A stretch of 64,000 bases of DNA from Paraclostridium ghonii. GTDB lineage: Bacteria; Bacillota; Clostridia; Peptostreptococcales; Peptostreptococcaceae. The stretch is from assembly GCF_030815085.1 (NCBI RefSeq), contig NZ_JAUSWG010000008.1. One strand, given 5' to 3'. The notes under the pieces were generated by a model. It did not search any database and had not been told where the DNA came from. It worked only from the letters and a program-made list of their open reading frames with translations. The position numbers were made by a program, and so were the translations under genes. Below, piece by piece: positions 7,015-14,676 of this stretch (position 1 is its first letter; each line of letters starts with the position of its first letter).

Positions 7015-9636
7015 ATGAACTTATATTACAGTTTAACTTTAAGATATTTAAAACAAAATAAGAAAAGAACAATAGTTACAATAATAGGAATAATATTATC
7101 TACATCTTTGATTTGTGGAATAGGTAATATGGTTGAAAGTTTTATAGATTATCAGATTAGAGAAACAATAGCTGATAAGGGTGATTATCATGCTATGTTT
7201 CATAATGTAAAAAAATATAATTTAAATATTATAACAAATAGTGCAGGTTTATGTAAAAGCTTTATAGCCGACAGTTTAGGATATTCAAAATTAAATAATG
7301 AAAAGAAAAACTTAGTTGAAGTAAAAGAATATGATAAAAGTGCTTTTGAAAGCTATAAAGTAAAACTAAAAGAAGGTAAGCTTCCTAAAAATAATAACGA
7401 AATAGTATTAAGTGAAAGTGCTATACCTTTAATTAATAAAAAAGTAGGAGATAATATAACACTAGACATTGGAAAAAGAATATCTGCAGATGGAAAAAAT
7501 CTAGAAAATTCACTAGAAAATCCAATAGTATGGGACCATGAAACTATAGTAAATAAAAAAAGTAAAGATTTTAAAATAGTCGGTATTATGAACAAACCTA
7601 AAAATGATATAGGCGATGATGTTGTAAGTTCAATAACATACTTAGATGTAAATAGTAAATCCAAAAACGATATATTAAAAGTAGGTGTATCAGCTAATAA
7701 GCCAAAAGAAATTTATAAAATATCAGAGTCTATAGCAAGAAACTTAGGATTAAAAAAAGAAGTAATTAACAGCAATAGTTTAGATGAGAAGAACAATGAT
7801 AATGGTGTACATTATAAGAATCTATCATTTAATGAAAGTTTACTAAGATTAAAAGGTGCAAGTGTTTATGTAAATACCAATAAAGCAACAAATTTAACAA
7901 TATTTATTGTAATAGCATTAGTTGTTATATGTACAATAGCTACAGTATATAATTCATTTAGTATATCAACAAGTGAGAGAAGAAAACAATTTGGAATATT
8001 AAATTCCATAGGTGCTACTAAAAATCAGGTTATGAAGTCAGTATTTATAGAAGCTATTATAGTGGGTTTAATAGGAATACCAGTGGGGTTAATAATAGGT
8101 ACTTTTGCTATTGATTTAGTATTAAAATTGATACAAGTATTATTTAATAATTCACAAATTGCAAGTATGAATTTAAGATTAGTTTACAATCCATACGTAA
8201 TAGTATTAAGTGCATTAATTGTACTATTTACAATATTTGTATCAGCAATATTTCCGGCCATTAAATCAGCTAAAACATCACCACTTGAATGTATAAGAAA
8301 TAGTAGTAATCTAAAATTAGGAAAAGTAAAAAATTCTAAATTAATTAAATTATTATTTAAAACAGAAGGTGTTCTTGCATATAAAAACTTAAGAAGAAAC
8401 AAAAAGAAATTTAGAATAACCTTATTTTCTTTAACTATTAGTGTAGTTATATTTATATCATTTAGTGGATTTTTAACTTTATTTGAAAAAGCTAATGAAA
8501 TTAATACTGGTAAAATAACTTATGATATAAGAGTATGGAAAAGTGGTATACAAGAAAAGAATAATATAATAGAAGATTTAAATGAAATAAAAGGAATAAA
8601 GAAAACTACTGTTACTAATGACTATGGAGTCGGTATAAATGTTAATGAAAATAATATAAATAAAAAATATAAAAAGATTATAGATGACTCTTTTTCAAAA
8701 AAAAATAAAAATAACGAAGTTGTATATGACTTTATTATGGAACAGAATGGTTTTCATTTTATATCAGATAAAGATATAAAAACAATAAAATTAAAAGATG
8801 GAAATTTTGATAAAGAAACAGCTATAAAAGAAAATGGGATAATACTTAGAAATAAAAGTTATTATAAAGAGGCTGGTAAAGCTTATGATATTTCATTAAC
8901 TAATTATAAAGTTGGAGATACAATAGATGCATATAAAATGTATCGTGATAAAAAGGATAAAGAAATAATAGAGCCTATAAAGTTAAAAGTTTTAGCTACT
9001 ACAGAAGATTTACCTATAGGAAATAACTATTCTAGCTATATGGGAATAGATTTTATAACTTATAATGAGGTAGGTACAAAATTAGGTTATGAAACAAATG
9101 ATTCAAATATATACATATACTCTGATAAAAAAGAAAATACAAGAAAAGCAGTAAATGATATAGGTAAAAAATATGCATATGATGTATATGATGAAGTAGA
9201 AAATGCATTAAAAACTGAGCAATCAATTAAGATAATAAAAACATTTGTATATGGATTTATATTTATTATATCTTTAGTAAGTATAATAAATATAGTAAAT
9301 ACGATAAGTACAAATATAAATCTAAGAAAAAGAGAATTTGCAATAATTAAATCAATAGGTACAACGCCTGGTGGATTTAACAGAATAATATATTTTGAAA
9401 GTTTATTGTATGGAGTTTTAGCATTAATGTATGGAGTTCCTATAGCAATTGGAATAGATGTACTTATGAATAAAACTATTGGAGCTGTTGTGGAACTAGG
9501 TATGATACTTCCATGGGATGCAGTTTTAGTATGTGTTTTAGGTACATTCGCTGTTACATTTATTGCATCGTATATACCTATGAAAAAGTTAAATAAAGAA
9601 AGTATAATAGAAAATATTAGGCAAGAAAGTATATAG
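7015..9636 (+). CDS. FtsX-type ABC transporter permease
   Basis: The 873-residue protein contains two FtsX units. Helices lie near residues 20-40, 293-318, 345-370 and 395-420, then near 465-485, 745-770, 795-820 and 835-858, with two large extracytoplasmic regions of about 250 residues. The Ser/Thr-S-E-R-R-K-Q-F-G-I-L-N-S-I-G-A-T motif of the first unit and the RKREFAIIKSIGTTPG motif of the second are the family's cytoplasmic coupling loops. It is longer than BceB-type permeases (about 650 residues) and more like duplicated VraG/YtrF-type proteins. It starts immediately after the ATPase stop codon. The last gene of the module, it ends at a strong terminator. Confidence 0.88.
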   Translation: MNLYYSLTLRYLKQNKKRTIVTIIGIILSTSLICGIGNMVESFIDYQIRETIADKGDYHAMFHNVKKYNLNIITNSAGLCKSFIADSLGYSKLNNEKKNLVEVKEYDKSAFESYKVKLKEGKLPKNNNEIVLSESAIPLINKKVGDNITLDIGKRISADGKNLENSLENPIVWDHETIVNKKSKDFKIVGIMNKPKNDIGDDVVSSITYLDVNSKSKNDILKVGVSANKPKEIYKISESIARNLGLKKEVINSNSLDEKNNDNGVHYKNLSFNESLLRLKGASVYVNTNKATNLTIFIVIALVVICTIATVYNSFSISTSERRKQFGILNSIGATKNQVMKSVFIEAIIVGLIGIPVGLIIGTFAIDLVLKLIQVLFNNSQIASMNLRLVYNPYVIVLSALIVLFTIFVSAIFPAIKSAKTSPLECIRNSSNLKLGKVKNSKLIKLLFKTEGVLAYKNLRRNKKKFRITLFSLTISVVIFISFSGFLTLFEKANEINTGKITYDIRVWKSGIQEKNNIIEDLNEIKGIKKTTVTNDYGVGINVNENNINKKYKKIIDDSFSKKNKNNEVVYDFIMEQNGFHFISDKDIKTIKLKDGNFDKETAIKENGIILRNKSYYKEAGKAYDISLTNYKVGDTIDAYKMYRDKKDKEIIEPIKLKVLATTEDLPIGNNYSSYMGIDFITYNEVGTKLGYETNDSNIYIYSDKKENTRKAVNDIGKKYAYDVYDEVENALKTEQSIKIIKTFVYGFIFIISLVSIINIVNTISTNINLRKREFAIIKSIGTTPGGFNRIIYFESLLYGVLALMYGVPIAIGIDVLMNKTIGAVVELGMILPWDAVLVCVLGTFAVTFIASYIPMKKLNKESIIENIRQESI

Positions 9637-9661
9637 TATTATACATAAAATTAACATAAAT

Positions 9662-9712
9662 AAAGCCTATCTCTTAAATTATTTAATAATTTAAGAGATA
9701 GGCTTTATATTT
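9662..9712. terminator. Long bidirectional terminator
   Basis: A 22-base arm starting AAAGCCTATCTC (9662-9683) is perfectly complementary to 9685-9706, followed by a T-rich run. It lies between the convergent permease and CAP-protein genes. Confidence 0.85.
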
Positions 9713-9719
9713 ATTTATA

Positions 9720-10586
9720 TTATTTACCTATAAACATTTGTGTCCAGTATAAAGAAGATCCATTTGAAGCTATACCAACACCTAATTCAGTGAAATTAGG
9801 GTTTAATATATTTTTTCTATGTCCATCAGAATTCATCCATGCATTCATAACTTCTTGAGGAGTTTTTTGACCCATTGCTATGTTTTCTCCAGCTGAAGTA
9901 TAGCTTATACCGAATTTTTTCATCATATCAAATGGAGATCCATAAGTTGGAGATGTATGGTCAAAGTAGTTGTTATCTATCATATCTTGTGATTTTAAAG
10001 TAGCTACTTTTGATAATTCAGAATTAAATTTAAGTGGTTGAAGTCCTCTACTTGTTCTTTCCTTATTAACTAAATCTAAAACTTCTTTTTGGAAGCTTGC
10101 AAAATCTCCAGATGGATTAGAAGGTTCTTCTGGTTTTACATCAGGTTTAGAATCTTGGTTAGATCCTGTGCTGTTATCCGGTTTACTTTCAGGAGTATTG
10201 TTATCCTCATTTGGATTAGATGGATTGCTCTCATTAGAACCTGGGTTATTTTCAGGTTTTGAATCCGGCTTGCTTTCAGGAGTATTGTTATCTACGTCTG
10301 GAGTAGATGGTTTATTTTGTGCACCATTACAAGTTGGTAAATTAGCAGTAACACAATTTCCTTTATTATTTATTATATCTTGTATTAAATAATTTAAAGG
10401 TTTTATAGGAGTTGAACAGTCCTTACCATTTACATTTATAGATAAGTATTCTTCATAACCTTTATTGTCACAATAAACTTTTTTGCATACAGTTTCATTT
10501 GATGCTGCATTTACAGGAAGCGTAGAACAAACTCCTATAATAGATACCACACCTAATGATAATAATGTTTTAACTTTGATATTCAT
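9720..10586 (-). CDS. Secreted CAP (SCP/PR-1) domain protein, YkwD-like
   Basis: The 288-residue product has a signal peptide (cleavage near VNA-AS), a Cys-containing N-terminal region with five Cys (residues about 34-85), then a low-complexity linker in which the block DNNTPESKPD occurs twice. The C-terminal CAP domain (about 160-288) shows the expected VNKERTSRGLQPL helix, DHTSPTYGSPF, AGENIAMG and GHRKNILNPNFTELGVG motifs. GAGGTGA lies 7 bases before the ATG. CAP proteins of this type are exported; function in bacteria is poorly known. The Pro/Ser/Asn linker suggests a wall-spanning spacer. Confidence 0.88.
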   Translation of the reverse strand: MNIKVKTLLSLGVVSIIGVCSTLPVNAASNETVCKKVYCDNKGYEEYLSINVNGKDCSTPIKPLNYLIQDIINNKGNCVTANLPTCNGAQNKPSTPDVDNNTPESKPDSKPENNPGSNESNPSNPNEDNNTPESKPDNSTGSNQDSKPDVKPEEPSNPSGDFASFQKEVLDLVNKERTSRGLQPLKFNSELSKVATLKSQDMIDNNYFDHTSPTYGSPFDMMKKFGISYTSAGENIAMGQKTPQEVMNAWMNSDGHRKNILNPNFTELGVGIASNGSSLYWTQMFIGK

Positions 10587-10940
10587 ATTTAAGTCACCTC
10601 TTTAATGTTATAGTTTTACGAATGAATTGTTTGAAAATGTTACCGAATTGTAACCTGCAAGACACGATTAACCCCTAGTGCCTATATCTTTAACAGTTAA
10701 TATAATATCATAAAGACTGTAGATTATGCATTGTTAAGTTATGTAAATATTATATATAAATTACAATAATGTGAAATTTTATAGTATATATACAAAAATA
10801 TAGTAAAAAATATATTGATGGGTATAAATACAGTAAACCTTTAAATTTTAATATAAATAGCAAAAAATTTAGTTAAATTAATTAAAAAAATGGTATACTA
10901 TTAAAAGGTAAAATTACCAAAAGATGAAAGGAGAATTACT
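10587..10940. other. Divergent intergenic region, 354 bases
   Basis: Spacer between the CAP-protein gene and the HsdR_N-like gene. It contains the extended -10 promoter at 10891-10899 for the rightward gene. No small gene was seen. Confidence 0.5.
10891..10899 (+). promoter_or_regulatory. Extended -10 promoter element
   Basis: TGG followed by TATACT (10894-10899) makes an extended -10 element about 40 bases before the gene at 10941. The -35 region is weak. GAAAGGAG precedes the start codon. Confidence 0.5.
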
Positions 10941-11450
10941 ATGTCAAAAGAATTAGTAAAAGATAGAGTTATAAAATACTTAATGGAAGATTTATATGTT
11001 CCACAAGAGATGATAGATACAGATGTAGCATTATCAGAATTTGAAGAAGGAGCAGAAGGGGAAATAGATATAATGGTAAACGTAAAAGATAATGAAGACT
11101 TTTACGCTCCTGTTATGATTATAAAATGCTTAGATGAAGAAGTTCCTTTACAAGGTGAAGAAGCTCAAGCGGCAGTTAATTTCTTAGAAGATGTAGATAA
11201 TATAACTTTAGCGGGTAGAGCTGTTTTAACTAACGGAAATGAAATGATGTATGCAAACTGGACAGGTGAAGAATATGATACAGAAGAGGCACTTCCAGAA
11301 TATGATGTAATGGTAAAAGAGTTTTTTGAAATGGAAGAATTAATAAAAGAACACGAAGAATCTCATGATTGTGGATGTGGTGAAAAGCATGACAGTGATG
11401 ACCATGAATGTTGTGGTGGAAGTTGTGGATGTAACCACGACAATAAATAA
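10941..11450 (+). CDS. HsdR_N-like (PD-(D/E)XK fold) protein with Cys/His-rich tail, catalytic site degenerate
   Basis: Residues 1-135 look like the HSDR_N_2 domain found at the N terminus of type I restriction R subunits and as small stand-alone clostridial proteins: VKDRVIKYLMEDLYVP, a G-E-I-D-I-M-V strand, PVMIIKCLDEEVPLQGEEA and LTNGNEMMYANW. In active members the second strand ends in E-C-K; here the aligned residues are K-C-L, so the catalytic Glu and Lys appear lost. The last 30 residues carry six Cys and five His (HDCGCGEKHD, HECCGGSCGCNH), a likely metal-binding tail. No methylase or specificity gene is nearby, so it is not a restriction system. Its role is unknown. Confidence 0.65.
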   Translation: MSKELVKDRVIKYLMEDLYVPQEMIDTDVALSEFEEGAEGEIDIMVNVKDNEDFYAPVMIIKCLDEEVPLQGEEAQAAVNFLEDVDNITLAGRAVLTNGNEMMYANWTGEEYDTEEALPEYDVMVKEFFEMEELIKEHEESHDCGCGEKHDSDDHECCGGSCGCNHDNK

Positions 11451-11480
11451 TAAAATACGCTTAAATTTGAGATGATATGA

Positions 11481-11508
11481 GGGTTTAGCTTGACTAAACC
11501 CTTTTATT
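11481..11508 (+). terminator. Rho-independent terminator
   Basis: GGGTTTAG (11481-11488) pairs with CTAAACCC (11494-11501), followed by TTTTATT. It ends the HsdR_N-like gene. Confidence 0.8.
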
Positions 11509-11524
11509 AATGGTATTATAAATT

Positions 11525-11645
11525 TGTTATAATCTCATTAATATTTTACCGTAATATAGGGGCAAGGTTATTATTGGATTTATTAATAGGGATTTAACTT
11601 TGTCGTTCGAGGGTAAAAGACTGCAGATTATGCAGTCTTTTGTTC
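11525..11645 (+). ncRNA. Candidate structured small RNA or riboswitch-like leader
   Basis: An extended -10 promoter (TGT then TATAAT at 11528-11533) would start transcription near 11540. TTTTACC (11544-11550) pairs with GGTAAAA (11612-11618). Inside it GGCAAGGTTA (11561-11570) pairs with TAACTTTGTC (11595-11604), allowing G-U pairs. AAAAGACTGCA (11615-11625) pairs with TGCAGTCTTTT (11631-11641), a terminator. The outer stem and terminator stem share 11615-11618, so they exclude each other in part, as in a riboswitch or attenuator. I do not recognise the class. It may instead be an independent RNA of about 105 bases. The sigma factor gene starts 207 bases further on. Confidence 0.4.
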
Positions 11646-11851
11646 TTTATAGCAAAATATAATATTATTTTAAAAAAATATAAAAAAAATCAAGGAATTT
11701 GATATGTAAGTGTAGAATAATAGATATAGGAATTTGTTGACAACTAAAAAGTATTTTTTAAAAAGAGTTTACATACTATTAACATGAGGATGAAACTACA
11801 GACACTTTTTAAATTTGATTAACAAATTATTAGAGATAGAAGGGGTAGATT

Positions 11852-12736
11852 ATGGGGGCTAAAAGAGAACATACTTATGAAAATTACATTTACAGTGATT
11901 CATCAAATTCATCAAATGCTATGAAAATGTACTTAAAGGAAATTGAAGAGTACAAAATGTTGTCTGCGCTAGAGGAAATAGAGTTGGCTAAAAAAATAGA
12001 TGAATCATTTATAGGAGCTAAGGAAGAGTTTATCAATGCGAATTACAGATTAGTTGTTAGTATTGCTAAAAAATATAGAAAAGAAAATATTGATATGCTT
12101 GATTTAATCCAAGCAGGAAATATAGGACTTATAAAGGCTGTAGAAAAATATGATTATAAAAAAGGTTATAAATTTAGTACTTATGCTACATGGTGGATAA
12201 AACAAAGCATAACTAGATACATAGATGATTGTGAGAATACTATTAGAATACCTGTTCACCTTCATCAAAGAATTAATTTTGTAAAAAGGAAAAAACAGGA
12301 ATTGTCATTAGAGTTACAAAGAGAGCCTAATATAGACGAATTAGCTATAGCATGTGATATAGAAGTAGAAAAAATAATTGATTTACTTAAGCGTGATAAA
12401 AATATAGTTTCACTAGATACGCCTATAAAAGAAGATGAAGATAGTAGCTTAGTAGAATTTATACCGTCTGATGCATACTTTGGAGATGTAGTTATGCATG
12501 AGGTAGAGCAACATAATTTGAGAGAAAAAATAGAAGAACTGTTAACAGGACTTAGTGAACAAGAACAAAAAGTCCTAAGAATGAGATTTGGGCTAGATGA
12601 TGATATTCCTAAAACACTAGAAGAAATAGGGAAGGTGTTTGGGGTAACTAGAGAGAGAATAAGACAAATAGAAGCTAAAGCAATAAGAAAGCTAAGACAT
12701 CCAAGCAGATTAAAACAATTAAAACATTTTTATTAG
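11852..12736 (+). CDS. RNA polymerase sigma factor, RpoD/SigA-like group 2
   Basis: The 294-residue protein contains region 1.2 (MKMYLKEIEEYKML), region 2 (NYRLVVSIAKKY, DLIQAGNIGLIKAVEKYDY, KFSTYATWWIKQSITR), region 3 and region 4 with the helix-turn-helix TLEEIGKVFGVTRERIRQIE. It lacks region 1.1 and the long non-conserved insert of the principal sigma factor, and is shorter (SigA is usually about 350-370 residues), so it is probably an alternative, SigA-like factor. Promoter specificity should overlap SigA because regions 2.4 and 4.2 are well conserved. AAGGGG precedes the ATG. A monocistronic unit with its own terminator. Confidence 0.9.
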   Translation: MGAKREHTYENYIYSDSSNSSNAMKMYLKEIEEYKMLSALEEIELAKKIDESFIGAKEEFINANYRLVVSIAKKYRKENIDMLDLIQAGNIGLIKAVEKYDYKKGYKFSTYATWWIKQSITRYIDDCENTIRIPVHLHQRINFVKRKKQELSLELQREPNIDELAIACDIEVEKIIDLLKRDKNIVSLDTPIKEDEDSSLVEFIPSDAYFGDVVMHEVEQHNLREKIEELLTGLSEQEQKVLRMRFGLDDDIPKTLEEIGKVFGVTRERIRQIEAKAIRKLRHPSRLKQLKHFY

Positions 12737-12753
12737 GACAATTAATTAAATTA

Positions 12754-12800
12754 AAAAAACGCTCATATATACTTATTTAAGTATTTATGAGCGTTTTTTA
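12754..12800 (+). terminator. Rho-independent terminator of the sigma factor gene
   Basis: AAAAAACGCTCATA (from 12754) pairs with TATGAGCGTTTTTT (to about 12799), with further pairing inside the loop. Confidence 0.85.
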
Positions 12801-12821
12801 TAATTGACATTTTATAAATTT

Positions 12822-12911
12822 GAGCAAAGGAAGACGTCGTTGGCGACATAAATTGATTTGCAGGCGTAGTCGCTCAAAGTAGTTCGCAGACGTGACCCCT
12901 CAAGCGAAGAG
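12822..12911. repeat. GC-rich intergenic element, possible dispersed repeat or structured RNA
   Basis: By hand count this 90-base stretch has 46 G or C (51%), in DNA that otherwise looks well below 30%. TTTGAGC (12819-12825) can pair with GCTCAAA (about 12871-12877), GTCG-TTGG-CGAC makes a tight hairpin at 12836-12847, and TTCGC can pair with GCGAA near the right end, followed by a T run. Two internal blocks resemble each other: GCAGGCGTAGTCGCTCAAAG and GCAGACGTGACCCCTCAAGC. It is not a tRNA and has no good coding frame. A dispersed extragenic repeat is my best guess. Confidence 0.45.
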
Positions 12912-12999
12912 AATTTTTTATCAAATGAAAGTAATATTAACAAGTATTATATTAATATAATATAAAGTATATAAAAAACTTATTTCAAGGATTGATAAT

Positions 13000-14676
13000 A
13001 TGGATTACTCAAGTCGAGAAAACGCATATAAAGATATCAATGTTGATATTCAAATAATCACACAAAATTTAAAAAATATAAAAATACAATCTTTTTTAGA
13101 ATCAAGCCAGACATACAGACTTATAACTGAAATGGAAAATGAAATTAATAAAGTTTTTAAAAGTATAGAAGAGCTGAAAGATCCATTTTTATTATTTGTT
13201 ATGGGTTCTGGAAAGTATGGAAAATCAACACTTATAAACTCGTTGATAAAAGACAATACATTGAAAACAAAAGATATTCCAAACACTTGGAAATTAGATA
13301 TAGTTAAAGCATCTAATGTAAAACAAATGGATATTGTATATGAAGACAATGTTAGATCATATAGTTACGATGAAGGACTATTAGTTTTAAAAAAAGAAGA
13401 AGACAAAGTCAAAGATTCGAAAAAATTTATAAAATACCAAGTTGATAAATTAAAAAAAAATAAGAACTTAACTATAAATGATTTGAAGGATCATAAAAAA
13501 TCTTTAGAAGATAAGCATCTTTATAAATCGGATATTTTGGAAGTAAGGCATTATATAAACAAAAGTGGGATATTAAGCCATTTTATAATAGTCGATACTC
13601 CAGGATTAAATCAAAATTTACTAAAAAATACGAAACAGAGGATGATAGACTATTATAAAAGGGCAGATGGAGTGTTATGGGTTTTAGATGCAAAGAATAT
13701 AATTTCAAAATCAAGTAATGATATGATAATTGACATAAAAGAAAATTATATATTAGATGATAAATGTAATAATATAATTTGTGTAGTAAATAAAGCAGAT
13801 GAAATAAGAAGCAGAGAGAATGATTTATTAAAAGTTAAAGAAAAAGCAGAGAATGTATATTCAAATTATTTTAGAGATATAGTATTTATATCTTCTAAAG
13901 AAGCCATAGATGGATATATAAATAAGGATAAATATCTTGAAAATTTGAGTAATATAGGATCTTTAAGAAGTAGTATAAATAAAAACTTTAAAAACCAATC
14001 AGAACATATGCAAATTAGGTCTAAGTATAGGAGCTTAAAAATTAGTGGAAGAAACTTATGTGAAATGATAAATATTTATAAAAGAAACTTATATAAAGAC
14101 TTGTACCAATTTGATGAAATTAAAAGAAGTTTAAATGATGATATTATTAAAGTTAAATCTTATTTCATAAATAAATTAGATTTATGTATAGTACTTGAAA
14201 ACTTTAAGATCAACGGGGTTAGTAGTCAATTAAAAAAACTTGAAAAAATTTTTTATATAGAGATTAATAATCTATATAAAAATTTAAACAATAAAATTGT
14301 ATTTTATGAAAATGAATATGATGACTCAACTGATATAGATATAAACATAACTAAGAGAAAAGAAGTACTAACTATGGAACATTTAATTTTAATATACAAT
14401 AATCAAAATAAAGAAACTTCAATTTTAAATAAATTGAAGAGCATTAAAAATGATGAGATAAACACATATCTATTGATAGAAGAAACTAACAAATTAAAGT
14501 TAGTTTTATCAAAATATCTAGAAAAAAAATTAGAAGATCTAGAAAAAAATATAATTAATAAAGCAACAAAGGAATTTAGAAAAAAATATACAGATTACAC
14601 TATAATAAAGAATCACTTATTATACATCGATAATATTGATAGTATATTAAAAAAATGGGGGGATTATGGTGAGTAA
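13000..14676 (+). CDS. Dynamin-like GTPase, first of an overlapping pair
   Basis: The 558-residue protein has a dynamin-family GTPase domain: G1 GSGKYGKST at residues 69-77, G3 DTPGL at 199-203 and G4 NKAD at 264-267. The C-terminal 250 residues are charged, Lys/Glu/Asn-rich and predicted mostly helical, as in the stalk of bacterial dynamin-like proteins. No hydrophobic paddle is obvious. Its reading frame overlaps that of the next gene by 11 bases, so the two products are probably made in fixed ratio and act together. Paired bacterial dynamins such as those of Campylobacter form hetero-oligomers that tether membranes. Substrate membrane and role here are unknown. Confidence 0.82.
   Translation: MDYSSRENAYKDINVDIQIITQNLKNIKIQSFLESSQTYRLITEMENEINKVFKSIEELKDPFLLFVMGSGKYGKSTLINSLIKDNTLKTKDIPNTWKLDIVKASNVKQMDIVYEDNVRSYSYDEGLLVLKKEEDKVKDSKKFIKYQVDKLKKNKNLTINDLKDHKKSLEDKHLYKSDILEVRHYINKSGILSHFIIVDTPGLNQNLLKNTKQRMIDYYKRADGVLWVLDAKNIISKSSNDMIIDIKENYILDDKCNNIICVVNKADEIRSRENDLLKVKEKAENVYSNYFRDIVFISSKEAIDGYINKDKYLENLSNIGSLRSSINKNFKNQSEHMQIRSKYRSLKISGRNLCEMINIYKRNLYKDLYQFDEIKRSLNDDIIKVKSYFINKLDLCIVLENFKINGVSSQLKKLEKIFYIEINNLYKNLNNKIVFYENEYDDSTDIDINITKRKEVLTMEHLILIYNNQNKETSILNKLKSIKNDEINTYLLIEETNKLKLVLSKYLEKKLEDLEKNIINKATKEFRKKYTDYTIIKNHLLYIDNIDSILKKWGDYGE

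Larger units (their letters stand above)
11451..11851. other. Intergenic region, 401 bases
   Basis: It holds the terminator of the upstream gene, the candidate structured RNA at 11540-11645, and about 200 bases upstream of the sigma factor gene in which an isolated TTGACA (11737-11742) has no good -10 partner. Confidence 0.5.

Noticed and set aside
11601..11645. tRNA-like GTTCGA followed by a stem
   Set aside because: No acceptor stem, anticodon arm or CCA; the pairing is better explained by the nested helices and terminator described.
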